In this document: positions 28,000-36,593 of the stretch, one piece after another
Layout: the number at the start of each line of letters is the position of its first letter
How positions within the stretch are numbered: position 1 is the stretch's first letter
Source: Acinetobacter sp. WCHA55
Lineage (GTDB): Bacteria; Pseudomonadota; Gammaproteobacteria; Pseudomonadales; Moraxellaceae
Assembly (NCBI RefSeq): GCF_002165305.2
Contig: NZ_CP032286.1
Coordinates: 2,418,001 to 2,482,000, forward strand
DNA length: 64,000 nt
Reading direction: 5' to 3'
Position numbers and translations under genes: made by a program
Notes under the pieces: model-generated
Databases searched by the model: none
Told to the model about the DNA's origin: nothing
What the model saw: the letters and a program-made list of their open reading frames with translations, nothing else

Positions 28000-28869
28000 A
28001 TGTTTGAACAGATTGCGCAGTCCATTCCCTATCAGCACATCAGTGTTGGCGGGATCAATATCAGCATCAAACGTTTGGATTTGGTTCATCCACAAATTTC
28101 AGGCAATAAATTTTTTAAACTGAAATACAACCTGTTGATGGCACAGCAACAAGGCTATAAAAAACTGCTGACTTTTGGTGGTGCCTATTCCAATCATATT
28201 GCCGCGACGGCCTATGCAGCACATTTATTGGGTTTTGAAAGTCTGGGCATTATTCGAGGTGAAGAGCTGGCTAGTAAAGCTTTGAATGCAACTTTAAGTA
28301 CAGCACAGCAATTCGGCATGCAGTTGCAATTTGTGACGCGAGAAGCCTATCGGCAAAAGCAAAGCTCAGCCTACTTAGCACAGTTACAACAGGACTACCC
28401 TGACTATTATGTGATTCCTGAAGGGGGCACTAATCCCCTTGCTATTCAAGGATGTACAGAAATTCTCTCTGATGCGGATCGACAAAATTTCGATCTAATT
28501 TGCTGTGCCGTGGGTACAGGTGGCACCATTGCAGGTCTGATTGAAGCCAGTCATTCGCAGCAGCAAGTTTTGGGCTTCTCTGCACTCAAAGGTGATTTTT
28601 TGAGTACCGAAGTCGAGCAACTCACCCCAAAACGGAATTGGCAAATTACCGATCAATATTGCTGTGGCGGTTATGCCAAAACCACGCCTGAACTACTGCA
28701 ATTTATTCAAGACTTTGAACAGCAATATGGCATTCCACTGGAACAAATTTACACAGGCAAAATGCTGTTGGGTTTAAACGATTTAATTCAACAAGGTGCA
28801 TTTCCACGAGACCATCGTATTTTGGTGATTCATTCAGGTGGACTGCAAGGTCGTTCAGCTGCACTTTAG
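28000..28869 (+). CDS. PLP-dependent ACC deaminase/D-cysteine desulfhydrase-like protein
   Basis: A 289-residue cytoplasmic enzyme of the fold-type II PLP family. Motifs: SGNKFFKLKYNL, where the second Lys is the probable Schiff-base residue, and LTFGGAYSNHIAATAYAA (phosphate/substrate loop). The PLP-phosphate loop is CCAVGTGGTIAGLI. The family contains 1-aminocyclopropane-1-carboxylate deaminases and D-cysteine desulfhydrases; the present annotation stays at that level because the residues that separate them cannot be confirmed by eye. Monocistronic between the efflux operon and a flavoprotein gene. Confidence 0.85.
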   Translation: MFEQIAQSIPYQHISVGGINISIKRLDLVHPQISGNKFFKLKYNLLMAQQQGYKKLLTFGGAYSNHIAATAYAAHLLGFESLGIIRGEELASKALNATLSTAQQFGMQLQFVTREAYRQKQSSAYLAQLQQDYPDYYVIPEGGTNPLAIQGCTEILSDADRQNFDLICCAVGTGGTIAGLIEASHSQQQVLGFSALKGDFLSTEVEQLTPKRNWQITDQYCCGGYAKTTPELLQFIQDFEQQYGIPLEQIYTGKMLLGLNDLIQQGAFPRDHRILVIHSGGLQGRSAAL

Positions 28870-28933
28870 ATAGTCCTGAAAAAGCAAAAAAGATGGTCTA
28901 TAATGCCCTGCTTTATTCTCCCGTGAGTGTGTC

Positions 28934-30133
28934 ATGTCCACAAATCAATATGATGTCTTAGTTTTAGGTGCAGGTGCATCTGGCTTAATGACAGCCTATA
29001 TGGCAGCTCAACGTGGACGTAAAGTGGTGGTGGTAGAAAAAGCCAATAAAGTCGGCAAAAAAATTCTCATGTCGGGTGGTGGTAAATGTAACTTTACCAA
29101 CCTCTATGTCGAACCAAGTAACTTTATTTCGCATAATCCACACTTTGTGATTTCAGCTCTCACTCGTTATACCAATTGGGACTTTATAGGCATGGTCTGT
29201 GAGTACGGGATTGAATATGAAGAGCGTAAACACGGTCAGCTGTTCACTCTAAAAGGTGCCAAAGAAATTTTAGCCATGCTGTTGAGCGAGTGTGAAAAGA
29301 CAGGTTTGGTCGAGATTAAAACCAACTGTGAAGTGAAAGCCATCACCGCACTCGATGAGCAAGGTTTTCAGATTGCCACGACACTGGGTTATTTTGAAGC
29401 TGAATCAGTAGTCATTGCTTCGGGGGGGTTATCTATACCGACCTTAGGCGGCTCTGGCATTGGCTATGAAATTGCAAAGCAATTTGGTCACCATGTTTAT
29501 CCGACTCGCGCAGGTTTAGTACCTTTCACCTTTTCAGATAGTTTTAAAGAAGTAACCACGCGCTTAAGTGGCAACGCGGTCGATGCAACTTTATCGAATG
29601 ACTTAAACGCTTTCACCGAAGCCCTTTTATTTACCCATCGTGGACTCAGTGGGCCAAGCTCGCTACAACTATCGAATTATTGGGATGTAGGGCAAAGCTT
29701 CAAAATTGACTTCTTGCCAAGTGTGGATCTGCAAGACTACTTAAAAGCCAAAAAGCACAGTCAACCCAAAGCCCTACTTCGCACTTTACTGGGTGAACAT
29801 TTCCCGAAAAGTGTGGTGGTTGAACTACAAAACCTCATTTGGTCTGAACTGGCTGAAACAGCGATTGGCCAACTGTCGGATGAAAAACTGGAGTACATTG
29901 CCACGCGCTTACATGCATTTGAAGTCAAGCCATCAGGAACCGAAGGTTACCGTACCGCTGAGGTGACTTTAGGTGGCGTAGACACCACTGAAGTGTCCTC
30001 GAAAACCATGGAGAGTAAAAAGCAAAAAGGCTTGTACTTTGTGGGTGAAATACTGGATGTCACAGGACATTTGGGTGGTTTCAACTTCCAATGGGCATGG
30101 TCATCCGCACATGCCGCATCAGAGTATGTTTAA
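28934..30133 (+). CDS. NAD(P)/FAD-dependent oxidoreductase, BaiN/YhiN (HI0933) family
   Basis: A 399-residue cytoplasmic flavoprotein. The FAD dinucleotide-binding start is VLGAGASGLMTAYMAAQRG (about 10-28), with the family block KKILMSGGGKCNFTN nearby. The middle contains VIASGGLSIPTLGGSG and THRGLSGPSSLQLS. The C-terminus has GEILDVTGHLGGFNFQWAW, the second FAD-contact motif. The family's physiological substrate is uncertain in most bacteria. It stands alone, with a small minus-strand gene following. Confidence 0.9.
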   Translation: MSTNQYDVLVLGAGASGLMTAYMAAQRGRKVVVVEKANKVGKKILMSGGGKCNFTNLYVEPSNFISHNPHFVISALTRYTNWDFIGMVCEYGIEYEERKHGQLFTLKGAKEILAMLLSECEKTGLVEIKTNCEVKAITALDEQGFQIATTLGYFEAESVVIASGGLSIPTLGGSGIGYEIAKQFGHHVYPTRAGLVPFTFSDSFKEVTTRLSGNAVDATLSNDLNAFTEALLFTHRGLSGPSSLQLSNYWDVGQSFKIDFLPSVDLQDYLKAKKHSQPKALLRTLLGEHFPKSVVVELQNLIWSELAETAIGQLSDEKLEYIATRLHAFEVKPSGTEGYRTAEVTLGGVDTTEVSSKTMESKKQKGLYFVGEILDVTGHLGGFNFQWAWSSAHAASEYV

Positions 30134-30153
30134 GCTACATGTTTAACGTCATA

Positions 30154-30306
30154 TTATTCCAAATAGTCAGTGCGTAGCAGGATGCCTTGCTTTTGCTTTT
30201 GCTGACGGGCAAGTGCTAAGTCCATTTTCGCAATGGCAATATGGACATGGCTCGGCTGGATCACTGAACGTTTCGCCATCAAAGTTTTTTTTAATATTTG
30301 AATCAT
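30154..30306 (-). CDS. Small conserved-looking basic protein, unknown
   Basis: A 50-residue basic protein. The first-ATG frame at 30459 is longer, but this start (MIQILKKTLMAKRS) has AAGGA 8 nt upstream. The longer version would encode a cysteine-rich, low-quality N-terminus, so I trim to here. The rest is QPSHVHIAIAKMDLALARQQ with a K/Q-rich tail. No family recognised. It may be a true small gene; the RBS is the main evidence. Confidence 0.5.
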   Translation of the reverse strand: MIQILKKTLMAKRSVIQPSHVHIAIAKMDLALARQQKQKQGILLRTDYLE

Positions 30307-30483
30307 CTGTTTTTTCCTTTTTAAACTGCAATTTATAAAAATAAATTGTGAAATTTCCATGCAGCTATCACAAAAGTATAGGCATGTAAGTATTTCTAAT
30401 TTATGAAATATCCATATTCCACATGCATTAAACATACCAAAATAAATACGATTCAACACTATATACTTTTGTATTATTTTTCA

Positions 30484-30666
30484 TCATTTCTTTTCAGTCA
30501 CTGCTCGCTCAGAAGATTGCTCTGGGGACGTCTCCGATGTTGTCGGTTGCGTAGCTTCTGCTTTCGGCTTAGCAAAGACAAATTTATAAGCACTTACGAA
30601 AAATCCAACCGTAATACCTGCAATGATGATTGGGGCAAAATATTTATTTGGGGCTTTTTTTGACAT
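30484..30666 (-). CDS. Small single-pass membrane protein
   Basis: A 60-residue protein with one hydrophobic segment (APIIIAGITVGFFVSAYKFVF, centred around residue 22; shown here in part as APIIIAGITVGFFVSAY). A short basic N-terminus (MSKKAPNKYF) implies an N-in orientation. The C-terminal half is an extracytoplasmic or cytoplasmic S/T/E-rich tail. It follows the mechanosensitive-channel gene on the same strand, although a terminator lies between. Function unknown. Confidence 0.6.
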   Translation of the reverse strand: MSKKAPNKYFAPIIIAGITVGFFVSAYKFVFAKPKAEATQPTTSETSPEQSSERAVTEKK

Positions 30667-30680
30667 CAGTTTACTCCAAT

Positions 30681-30715
30681 AAAAAACACCAACCCCTATT
30701 AGCGGTTGGTGTTTA
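30681..30715 (-). terminator. Terminator after the mechanosensitive-channel gene
   Basis: Stem AAACACCAACC / GGTTGGTGTTT with a 9-nt loop, followed on the minus strand by TTTTTTA. Confidence 0.9.
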
Positions 30716-30726
30716 GTATGATTAAT

Positions 30727-32433
30727 TTAGTCTGGATCTTTGCGGTGAACATCAATATCTTGTTCAGCTTCACCCGTTGAACCAAAAGGTTTATTTAAAG
30801 GTTTATGCGCAGGATCGACCTCTGCTGTAGTTGGAATATCATCTGCATGTTGATATTCCTCTGCAACTGTTGGTGTATCCATTTGCTCTTTCAGTGAGGC
30901 ATGTTCTTCTTTGCCTTGTGCTGATTGTGTGCTTTCAGTTTTAGCCTGATACAGTGGATTAGGCTGCGTACCTTCTTTTTTGGCTTTATCTAACAAATCG
31001 GTCAAAACTCGTTCCGCAGGTTGACGCCCACCTAAACCAAAAGCCAGTGCAAAAGCAATGGCAACCGCACCCAGCGTTAAACCAAAGGCCAAGTTCACAA
31101 TAGAGTCTGCAATACCCATTGCGCGCAAGCCCATCGCCAATACTAAGCCAATGATCAAGACACGTACAATGTTCGCCACCCAACGAGAACTGTTATATTC
31201 ACCACGCTCAATCACCTGTGCAACCAAGTTCGCCAGCCAGAAGCCCACGCCCAAAATGACTGCGCCCAATAGGATGTTTGCACCAAATTGGATAAACATC
31301 GCAATCAGTCCACTGATCTGTTCAAAACCGAGTCGATTTGCCGCCTCAGAGACTGCAAATAACATGGTAAAGAACACGATGAAATAACCCACGATGCAAG
31401 ACGCTTTGGTATTTCCCAAGAATCGTTGTAAGCCAACTTTACTCGGAATATCATCTACACCAGTTCCCGACAAGACTTCAACCACAAGGTTTGCAACAAA
31501 ACGTGACACCACATAGGCCAAGATTAAAATTAATGCCGCCGCAATGATGTGCGGAATCGCATTCATAATTTCATACAGCATGGCGGTCGCAGGTTGAGAA
31601 ATTGCATCAATCCCTAAAGCTTCAAACGCAATAATCAGAGCCGTGATAATGACGATTGCAAAAACAAAAGATCCGAGCACTTTGGCCAAATCTGAGTTTT
31701 TAAACAGTCCTATTTTTTCAACCTGTTTTTGTACATCTAGACTTCTCAATAAACCCTCAATAATGCCCCGTACAATTTTTGCCAGAATATAACCAGCAAA
31801 AATAATCACACCCGCAATAAAGATATTTGGCAGATACAATACGGCTTCATTGACCATATTTTGGATCGGAAAGAGCAGCCCCGTCAGACCAAGTATCGAC
31901 AAAACAATCGGTAAAAATAGCAATAAAATCAGCCAATAGACAATTTCACTGATGTTTTGACTCAGCGTACTAACTCCAACATCCTGACTGAGTTTTTCAT
32001 CTAGCTGAGTCCGATCAAGTCCTTTTTGTAAACCCACTTTGACCAAATTTGCTACAATCCAACCAATAAAACCTACAGCAACAGCAGCCAACAATTGTGG
32101 AATAAACAATAAGAACTGTTGAACCATATTACTAAATGGTCCACTCACACTGGTGAGATTGAGGACATTGAGTGCACCAATCACCGCAATGATCAAAATA
32201 AGCCAAAACACAACTCGAGAGATAATATTTTCAATATTTGAGCGATGACCAGTGGCACTGGAAAGTTTTTGGTTGGTCCCAAGTTTTGTTAAAACCTTTT
32301 TCACAGCACCAGCAATCAATAATGCAATAATCCAACCAATGATCAGGATGGCGATTGCGGATAAGATCGGGTGAAACTGGTCCCAATAATACATCGCATC
32401 AAATCTAGCCTGATGCCCTACATAATCATTCAT
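30727..32433 (-). CDS. Mechanosensitive ion channel family protein (CmpX-like, TM-helix repeats)
   Basis: A 568-residue inner-membrane protein made of repeated hydrophobic segments, including WIIALLIAGAVKKVL-type and GFIGWIVANLVKVGLQKGLD units. These are the conserved transmembrane-helix repeats found in MscS-related proteins such as CmpX of Pseudomonas. The core is followed by GFWLANLVAQVIERG and the pore-like LAFGLGGRQPAERVLTDLL. The last ~90 residues are a disordered Q/E/K-rich tail. RBS GGGAG is near the ATG. Family role is tension- or osmotic-stress-related; the ligand or gate is not known. Confidence 0.85.
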   Translation of the reverse strand: MNDYVGHQARFDAMYYWDQFHPILSAIAILIIGWIIALLIAGAVKKVLTKLGTNQKLSSATGHRSNIENIISRVVFWLILIIAVIGALNVLNLTSVSGPFSNMVQQFLLFIPQLLAAVAVGFIGWIVANLVKVGLQKGLDRTQLDEKLSQDVGVSTLSQNISEIVYWLILLLFLPIVLSILGLTGLLFPIQNMVNEAVLYLPNIFIAGVIIFAGYILAKIVRGIIEGLLRSLDVQKQVEKIGLFKNSDLAKVLGSFVFAIVIITALIIAFEALGIDAISQPATAMLYEIMNAIPHIIAAALILILAYVVSRFVANLVVEVLSGTGVDDIPSKVGLQRFLGNTKASCIVGYFIVFFTMLFAVSEAANRLGFEQISGLIAMFIQFGANILLGAVILGVGFWLANLVAQVIERGEYNSSRWVANIVRVLIIGLVLAMGLRAMGIADSIVNLAFGLTLGAVAIAFALAFGLGGRQPAERVLTDLLDKAKKEGTQPNPLYQAKTESTQSAQGKEEHASLKEQMDTPTVAEEYQHADDIPTTAEVDPAHKPLNKPFGSTGEAEQDIDVHRKDPD

Positions 32434-32560
32434 TTTGTTCTCCCTCTTGTTATGTCTACATCACAGCGACCTTTGCTCAAATACAGACTCTAGTTTTGAA
32501 GTGATTGTCTGCCATGAAATATGAATGAGAAATGGAATACCTTTTTGATGACTGCTAAAG

Positions 32561-32589
32561 AAAAAACCCCTGTACATTACAAGGGCTTT
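32561..32589 (-). terminator. Terminator after the small membrane gene at 32598
   Basis: Stem CCCTTGTA / TACAGGGG (one G-T pair) with loop ATG, then TTTTTT on the minus strand. Confidence 0.82.
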
Positions 32590-32597
32590 AGTCTCAT

Positions 32598-32876
32598 TTA
32601 GCGGTCAGTTGCAGTCGCCGTATTGCTATCGGTGGCTACCGCTTCGTCACCTGCTGTTGCAGTGGTGCTATTATTCGGTGTTGCAGGCTCTGCACTCGGA
32701 TTCGGATGTCCTGGAGGCGCCTCATTCGGATTTGGCTTGGTATCTGCAAACATATAAAGTAATAATGCGATTAAGAAAATTCCGACCAATGCCAACATAT
32801 ACACAGGCACGCGTTTTTTCTTTTGCCGCTCCTCTGGCGTTTGTACATGGGGCGGTTTATTGAAATCATGTGTCAT
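32598..32876 (-). CDS. Small single-pass membrane protein with P/N/T-rich tail
   Basis: A 92-residue protein: a basic, Pro-containing start (HVQTPEERQKKKRVP), one transmembrane segment (VYMLALVGIFLIALLLYMFA, about 25-44), then a low-complexity tail rich in N, P, T and A. RBS GGGGGAG sits just before ATG. It resembles the other small membrane gene near the channel only in design. Function unknown. Confidence 0.65.
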   Translation of the reverse strand: MTHDFNKPPHVQTPEERQKKKRVPVYMLALVGIFLIALLLYMFADTKPNPNEAPPGHPNPSAEPATPNNSTTATAGDEAVATDSNTATATDR

Positions 32877-33163
32877 AGCTCCCCCTCAATTTTCTATTAT
32901 CAAGTTGTCGAATTTTTATACTAACAACTGCTTGTGTAGCATTGTGTTTCAAAGCATAGTGAGATAGTAAACAAACGCTTTATTTTAAGATAAATTATTA
33001 TTTTATAAGAATTTAAAAATACTCATTCATTTGTCAATTCAATGTTAAAAGTCATATAAAAAGTATTCCAGATAGGCATAGACAAAAAGAGTCTAGCTAA
33101 CAGCGCTCTTCAACTGAATTTGCGCTATAATTATGCACCTTGTTTTAGCTGTTTTTGGACTTT

Positions 33164-33586
33164 ATGGCATATCGTCAACAAAGTGTAACGCTTGATTTAG
33201 ACACTGATGTTACGCACCAATGTCATTTGCACTACACGCGAGACCAACATCTTATTGGTATTATTGAATTTTCTAAGCCCGGTTATATTCTAAAATGGGG
33301 CGATCTGGAGTTTTTTCGCCGTCGTACTGAAGAGTTTTCAGTGATGCCTTTTCCTGAATGTATCAATGCCATGATTATTGATATTCGAAATGTGCAAGCC
33401 TTTTTAGACAATGAAACACCAATTATTCCTTGGCGCTTACTGGAAGAAGAATGTCCTGTGCGTTTAGTTGTACCCCAAGACCGTTTAGATCACTATATTG
33501 GACTGTTTGAGCCAACATGGCTGACAACGGATATTGAAACGGCTATTTCTGAAATCCGTGAATATATGGATATGTTTGTGCACTAA
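33164..33586 (+). CDS. Uncharacterised small cytoplasmic protein
   Basis: A 140-residue acidic protein of unknown family. The frame opens at TTG 33155, but ATG at 33164 (MAYRQQSVTLDLDTDV) is preferred. There is no signal peptide or membrane segment. Predicted alternating strands and helices; segments include LIGIIEFSKPGYILKWGDLEFF and LLEEECPVRLVVPQDRL (shown in part). Its RBS is weak. It stands alone between the membrane-protein group and the ABC importer. Confidence 0.65.
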   Translation: MAYRQQSVTLDLDTDVTHQCHLHYTRDQHLIGIIEFSKPGYILKWGDLEFFRRRTEEFSVMPFPECINAMIIDIRNVQAFLDNETPIIPWRLLEEECPVRLVVPQDRLDHYIGLFEPTWLTTDIETAISEIREYMDMFVH

Positions 33587-34153
33587 GCACTTCTTGATAC
33601 ACGCTTACTCAGCTCCTCCCCCCCCTTGCGATTGTGCCCTCCGTCATTTGTTCATAACGTACAGTCGCATTTATTTTTTAGTTCTCTGCAGAAAATGCAA
33701 GGTAGTAAAACGAATCAAACTAATCTTTATGTGCTGCGTCATAAAACGGATCATCTTCAAAATAAAGAACTTTTCTTTTTGATTGCTGTTTTAGAATGTT
33801 CTACACAGGCAAAATCCATTCTGTCATGCATCCATAGCAAAACGCATAGCTAAAACTGTCGCATTAGACATTAGCCTAATAAAATGAACTATAAAACTTG
33901 AAATGGCATGTATTATGCATAATTTTTCTTTTTAATATCAGAGAAATATAACTATGCACTCATCTCATGCATTATTCACAAAATATTAAAAATCCCACTT
34001 GAGCAGCAAAAGCAATCTCGATTAAGATGCAGACTAAGCTGTAAAAAAACACCATAAAAAGAACATCTTTTGCACAGAATAAAGCTTTAACTCAATTCTG
34101 ACGTTTTTGATAAAAACAATGCAATTGATGCTGCAAACAAAAGGAGTTTGTAC
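33587..34153. other. Long geneless region upstream of the ABC importer
   Basis: About 565 bp. It begins with a homopolymer of eight C (near 33619-33626). Small ORFs exist here but lack an RBS. A sigma-54-like site is at 33904-33919. Otherwise AT-rich. Confidence 0.6.
33904..33919 (+). promoter_or_regulatory. Candidate sigma-54 promoter upstream of the ABC importer
   Basis: TGGCAT GTATT ATGCA fits TGGCAC-N5-TTGCA, with GG and GC separated by exactly 10 bases. It lies about 235 nt before the binding-protein ATG, so a long leader would be implied. No activator site was found. Treat as a candidate only. Confidence 0.4.
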
Positions 34154-35098
34154 ATGACCATGCAACGTAATCTTTCTGCCCTATTTTGTGCAAGTGCACT
34201 TGCACTGAGCCTCAGCGCATGCAGCGATAACAAAGCACCTGCAACGGATGCGGCTAGCTCCGGCGCAGATGCTTCGCAGTCAGGCACTTTAGATAAGATT
34301 AAAAAATCAGGAACCATTGTTTTAGGTTACCGTGATTCCTCTATTCCATTCTCCTATATCGCAGATAACCCAAATCAACCTGTCGGTTATGCGCATGATT
34401 TACAGCTCAAAGTGGTTGAAGCTGTTAAACAAAAGCTGAATATGCCTGATTTAAAAATTCGCTATAACTTAGTCACCAGCCAAAACCGTATTCCTTTGGT
34501 TTCAAATGGCACAGTCGATCTTGAATGTGGTTCAACCACAAACAACAAAGAACGCCAGCAGCAGGTTGACTTTTCTGTAGGCTTCTTTGAAGTGGGTTCA
34601 CGTTTGCTTACTGCTACAGATTCAGGTGTGAAGGATTTTGCTGATTTAAAAGGCAAAAAATTAGTAACGACAGCAGGAACAACTTCTGAACGCTATATCC
34701 GTCAGCATGAAAAAGAACTGGGTATTGGTGAAGTGATTTCCGCTAAAGACCATGCCGAATCATTCTTAATGCTCCAAAGTGGTCGTGCTGCTGCGTTTAT
34801 GATGGATGACATTTTACTCGCTGGAGAAAAATCGAAAGCTAAAGATCCAAACAAGTGGCACATTGTAGGTACAGCACCAATTCAAGAAGTTTATGGCTGT
34901 ATGTTACGTAAAGGCGATACTGGCTTTAAGCAAGTGGTTGATGATGCAATTAAAGCCACATATAGCTCAGGTGAAATTAACAAAATGTACAACAAATGGT
35001 TTGAACAACCAATTCCACCGAAAAACATTAACCTGAACTTTGCTATGTCAGACCAACTTAAAGCCTTAATTGCAAACCCACATGACCGTGATCAGTAA
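34154..35098 (+). CDS. gltI: Glutamate/aspartate-type ABC transporter substrate-binding lipoprotein
   Basis: A 314-residue lipidated binding protein for an acidic-amino-acid ABC importer. The signal ends in lipobox LSAC (Cys about 24 of MTMQRNLSALF...). The ATG at 34154 is chosen over TTG 34148: AAGGAG lies 7 nt upstream. The family-typical core follows: GTIVLGYRDSSIPFSY, NRIPLVSNGTVDLECGSTTN and VDFSVGFFEVGSRLL. These match GltI/AatJ-type proteins. It is the first of four genes encoding a complete importer; a hairpin separates it from the permease gene. Confidence 0.9.
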   Translation: MTMQRNLSALFCASALALSLSACSDNKAPATDAASSGADASQSGTLDKIKKSGTIVLGYRDSSIPFSYIADNPNQPVGYAHDLQLKVVEAVKQKLNMPDLKIRYNLVTSQNRIPLVSNGTVDLECGSTTNNKERQQQVDFSVGFFEVGSRLLTATDSGVKDFADLKGKKLVTTAGTTSERYIRQHEKELGIGEVISAKDHAESFLMLQSGRAAAFMMDDILLAGEKSKAKDPNKWHIVGTAPIQEVYGCMLRKGDTGFKQVVDDAIKATYSSGEINKMYNKWFEQPIPPKNINLNFAMSDQLKALIANPHDRDQ

Positions 35099-35124
35099 AC
35101 GATAAAGGAAAGATTAATGTTCAC

Positions 35125-35147
35125 TCAGGCAAAGTTTCTTTGCCTGA
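35125..35147 (+). promoter_or_regulatory. Intercistronic hairpin between gltI and gltJ
   Basis: Perfect 10-bp stem TCAGGCAAAG / CTTTGCCTGA with TTT loop but no T-run after it. More likely an mRNA-stabilising or partial-stop structure that lets the binding protein be made in excess than a full terminator. Confidence 0.65.
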
Positions 35148-35166
35148 CCTATTTTAGGGGATTGTC

Positions 35167-35910
35167 ATGAATTATACCTGGAACTGGGGCGTCCTTTGGC
35201 AATCCACAGGCGTCGGAGATAGCACCTATCTCAGTTGGATTTTAATTGGTTTAGGCTGGCTGTTTGTTATTGCCATTGTGGCTTGGAGCATTGCCATGGT
35301 GCTTGGAAGCATTCTCGGCATTATGCGAACGCTTCCGAATAAAACTGCTCGTGCCATCGGCACAGCTTATGTCACCATTTTTCGTAATGTACCACTCTTG
35401 ATCCAATTATTTATTTGGTTTTATGTGGTGCCGAATTTCTTACCTGGCCCGATCAAGTCATGGTGGATTAACGATTTAAGTGCAGGAACAACCGCACTGA
35501 TTTCAGCCAGTATCGGCCTTGGACTGTTTACTGCAGCACGTGTCTGCGAACAAGTCCGTACAGGTATTGAAGCCTTACCTACAGGACAGGTCAATGCAGG
35601 TTATGCCATGGGTTTTAGTACCGCACAACTATACCGCTATGTCATTTTACCGCAGTCCTTCCGTACGATTTTGCCGCCTTTGAGTTCAGAGCTGACCAAC
35701 TGCGTCAAAAATACTTCTGTGGCTTCTTTAGTTGGGGTTTCTGAGATTATTTCTCAGATGAAAACCATCAGCGAATATACGCAGAACACTATCGAAATCT
35801 ATACCTATGTCACGATTATTTTCATCGTTATCAATGTGTGCTTAATTGCCTTAATGACGCTGCTTGAAAAACGTTTACGTGTCCCAGGTTTAATTGCAGG
35901 AGCTAAATAA
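35167..35910 (+). CDS. gltJ: Glutamate/aspartate ABC transporter permease
   Basis: A 247-residue inner-membrane permease of the His/Glu/Gln-type importers. Hydrophobic segments include WLFVIAIVAWSIAMVLGSIL. The conserved cytoplasmic loop is GYAMGFSTAQLYRYVILPQ, the EAA motif that contacts the ATPase. Its RBS (AGGGG) is adjacent. Its stop codon shares one base with the next gene's start (TAATG), so the permeases are coupled. It probably pairs with the following gene as a heterodimer. Confidence 0.9.
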   Translation: MNYTWNWGVLWQSTGVGDSTYLSWILIGLGWLFVIAIVAWSIAMVLGSILGIMRTLPNKTARAIGTAYVTIFRNVPLLIQLFIWFYVVPNFLPGPIKSWWINDLSAGTTALISASIGLGLFTAARVCEQVRTGIEALPTGQVNAGYAMGFSTAQLYRYVILPQSFRTILPPLSSELTNCVKNTSVASLVGVSEIISQMKTISEYTQNTIEIYTYVTIIFIVINVCLIALMTLLEKRLRVPGLIAGAK

Positions 35911-36593
35911 TGGAATGGCTCACCGCATTTACCCATGATTTGCAGTTATCTGCACCTGCCCTATGGCATGGTTTAAGCATCACTTTAAAAGTGGTCATCA
36001 TCGCCACTATTGGCGGTATTTTCATTGGCACGCTGTTGGCACTGATGCGTTTGTCTTCTATCCGTATCCTAAATTTAATTGCCCAAGGTTATGTCAATTT
36101 ATTCCGCTCGATTCCACTCCTGTTGGTATTAATGTGGTTCTACTTTGCTGTACCGTTCATCTACACCACAGTCACAGGAAATTATCTGACCATTGATACC
36201 GCTTTGGTCTCCAGTATTGTGGCATTCATGTTATTTGAAGCGGCTTATTTCTCGGAAATTGTCCGTGCAGGGATTCAGTCCATTCCTAGAGGGCAATCTG
36301 CCGCAGCTTATGCCCTAGGGATGACCTATGGCCAATCTATGCGCTTAATTATCCTGCCACAAGCCTTTCGTAAAATGACACCGTTACTGTTACAACAAAC
36401 CATTATCTTGTTCCAAGATTCGACCATGGTGTATGCCATTGGCTTACTCGACTTCTTCCGCACCAACTATGTGCGGGGCGATTTAATGTCTCTATTAACC
36501 CAATATATTTTATTTGCAGGCTTGGTGTATTTCACCATCAGTATGTTAGCCACGTATGCAGTAAAACGATTACAAAGGAGGTTAAGCGTATGA
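35910..36593 (+). CDS. gltK: Glutamate/aspartate ABC transporter permease
   Basis: A 227-residue second permease of the importer. The EAA loop is AAYALGMTYGQSMRLIILPQAF. Hydrophobic segments include TLKVVIIATIGGIFIGTLLAL. Begins one base inside the previous stop; its last 4 nt (ATGA) overlap the ATPase gene. (Sequence blocks here are quoted in part: AAYALGMTYGQSMRL and VVIIATIGGIFIG.). Confidence 0.9.
   Translation: MEWLTAFTHDLQLSAPALWHGLSITLKVVIIATIGGIFIGTLLALMRLSSIRILNLIAQGYVNLFRSIPLLLVLMWFYFAVPFIYTTVTGNYLTIDTALVSSIVAFMLFEAAYFSEIVRAGIQSIPRGQSAAAYALGMTYGQSMRLIILPQAFRKMTPLLLQQTIILFQDSTMVYAIGLLDFFRTNYVRGDLMSLLTQYILFAGLVYFTISMLATYAVKRLQRRLSV

Noticed and set aside
33626..33853. 75-codon frame in the geneless region
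   Set aside because: No RBS, no family, and it begins in the poly-C tract.
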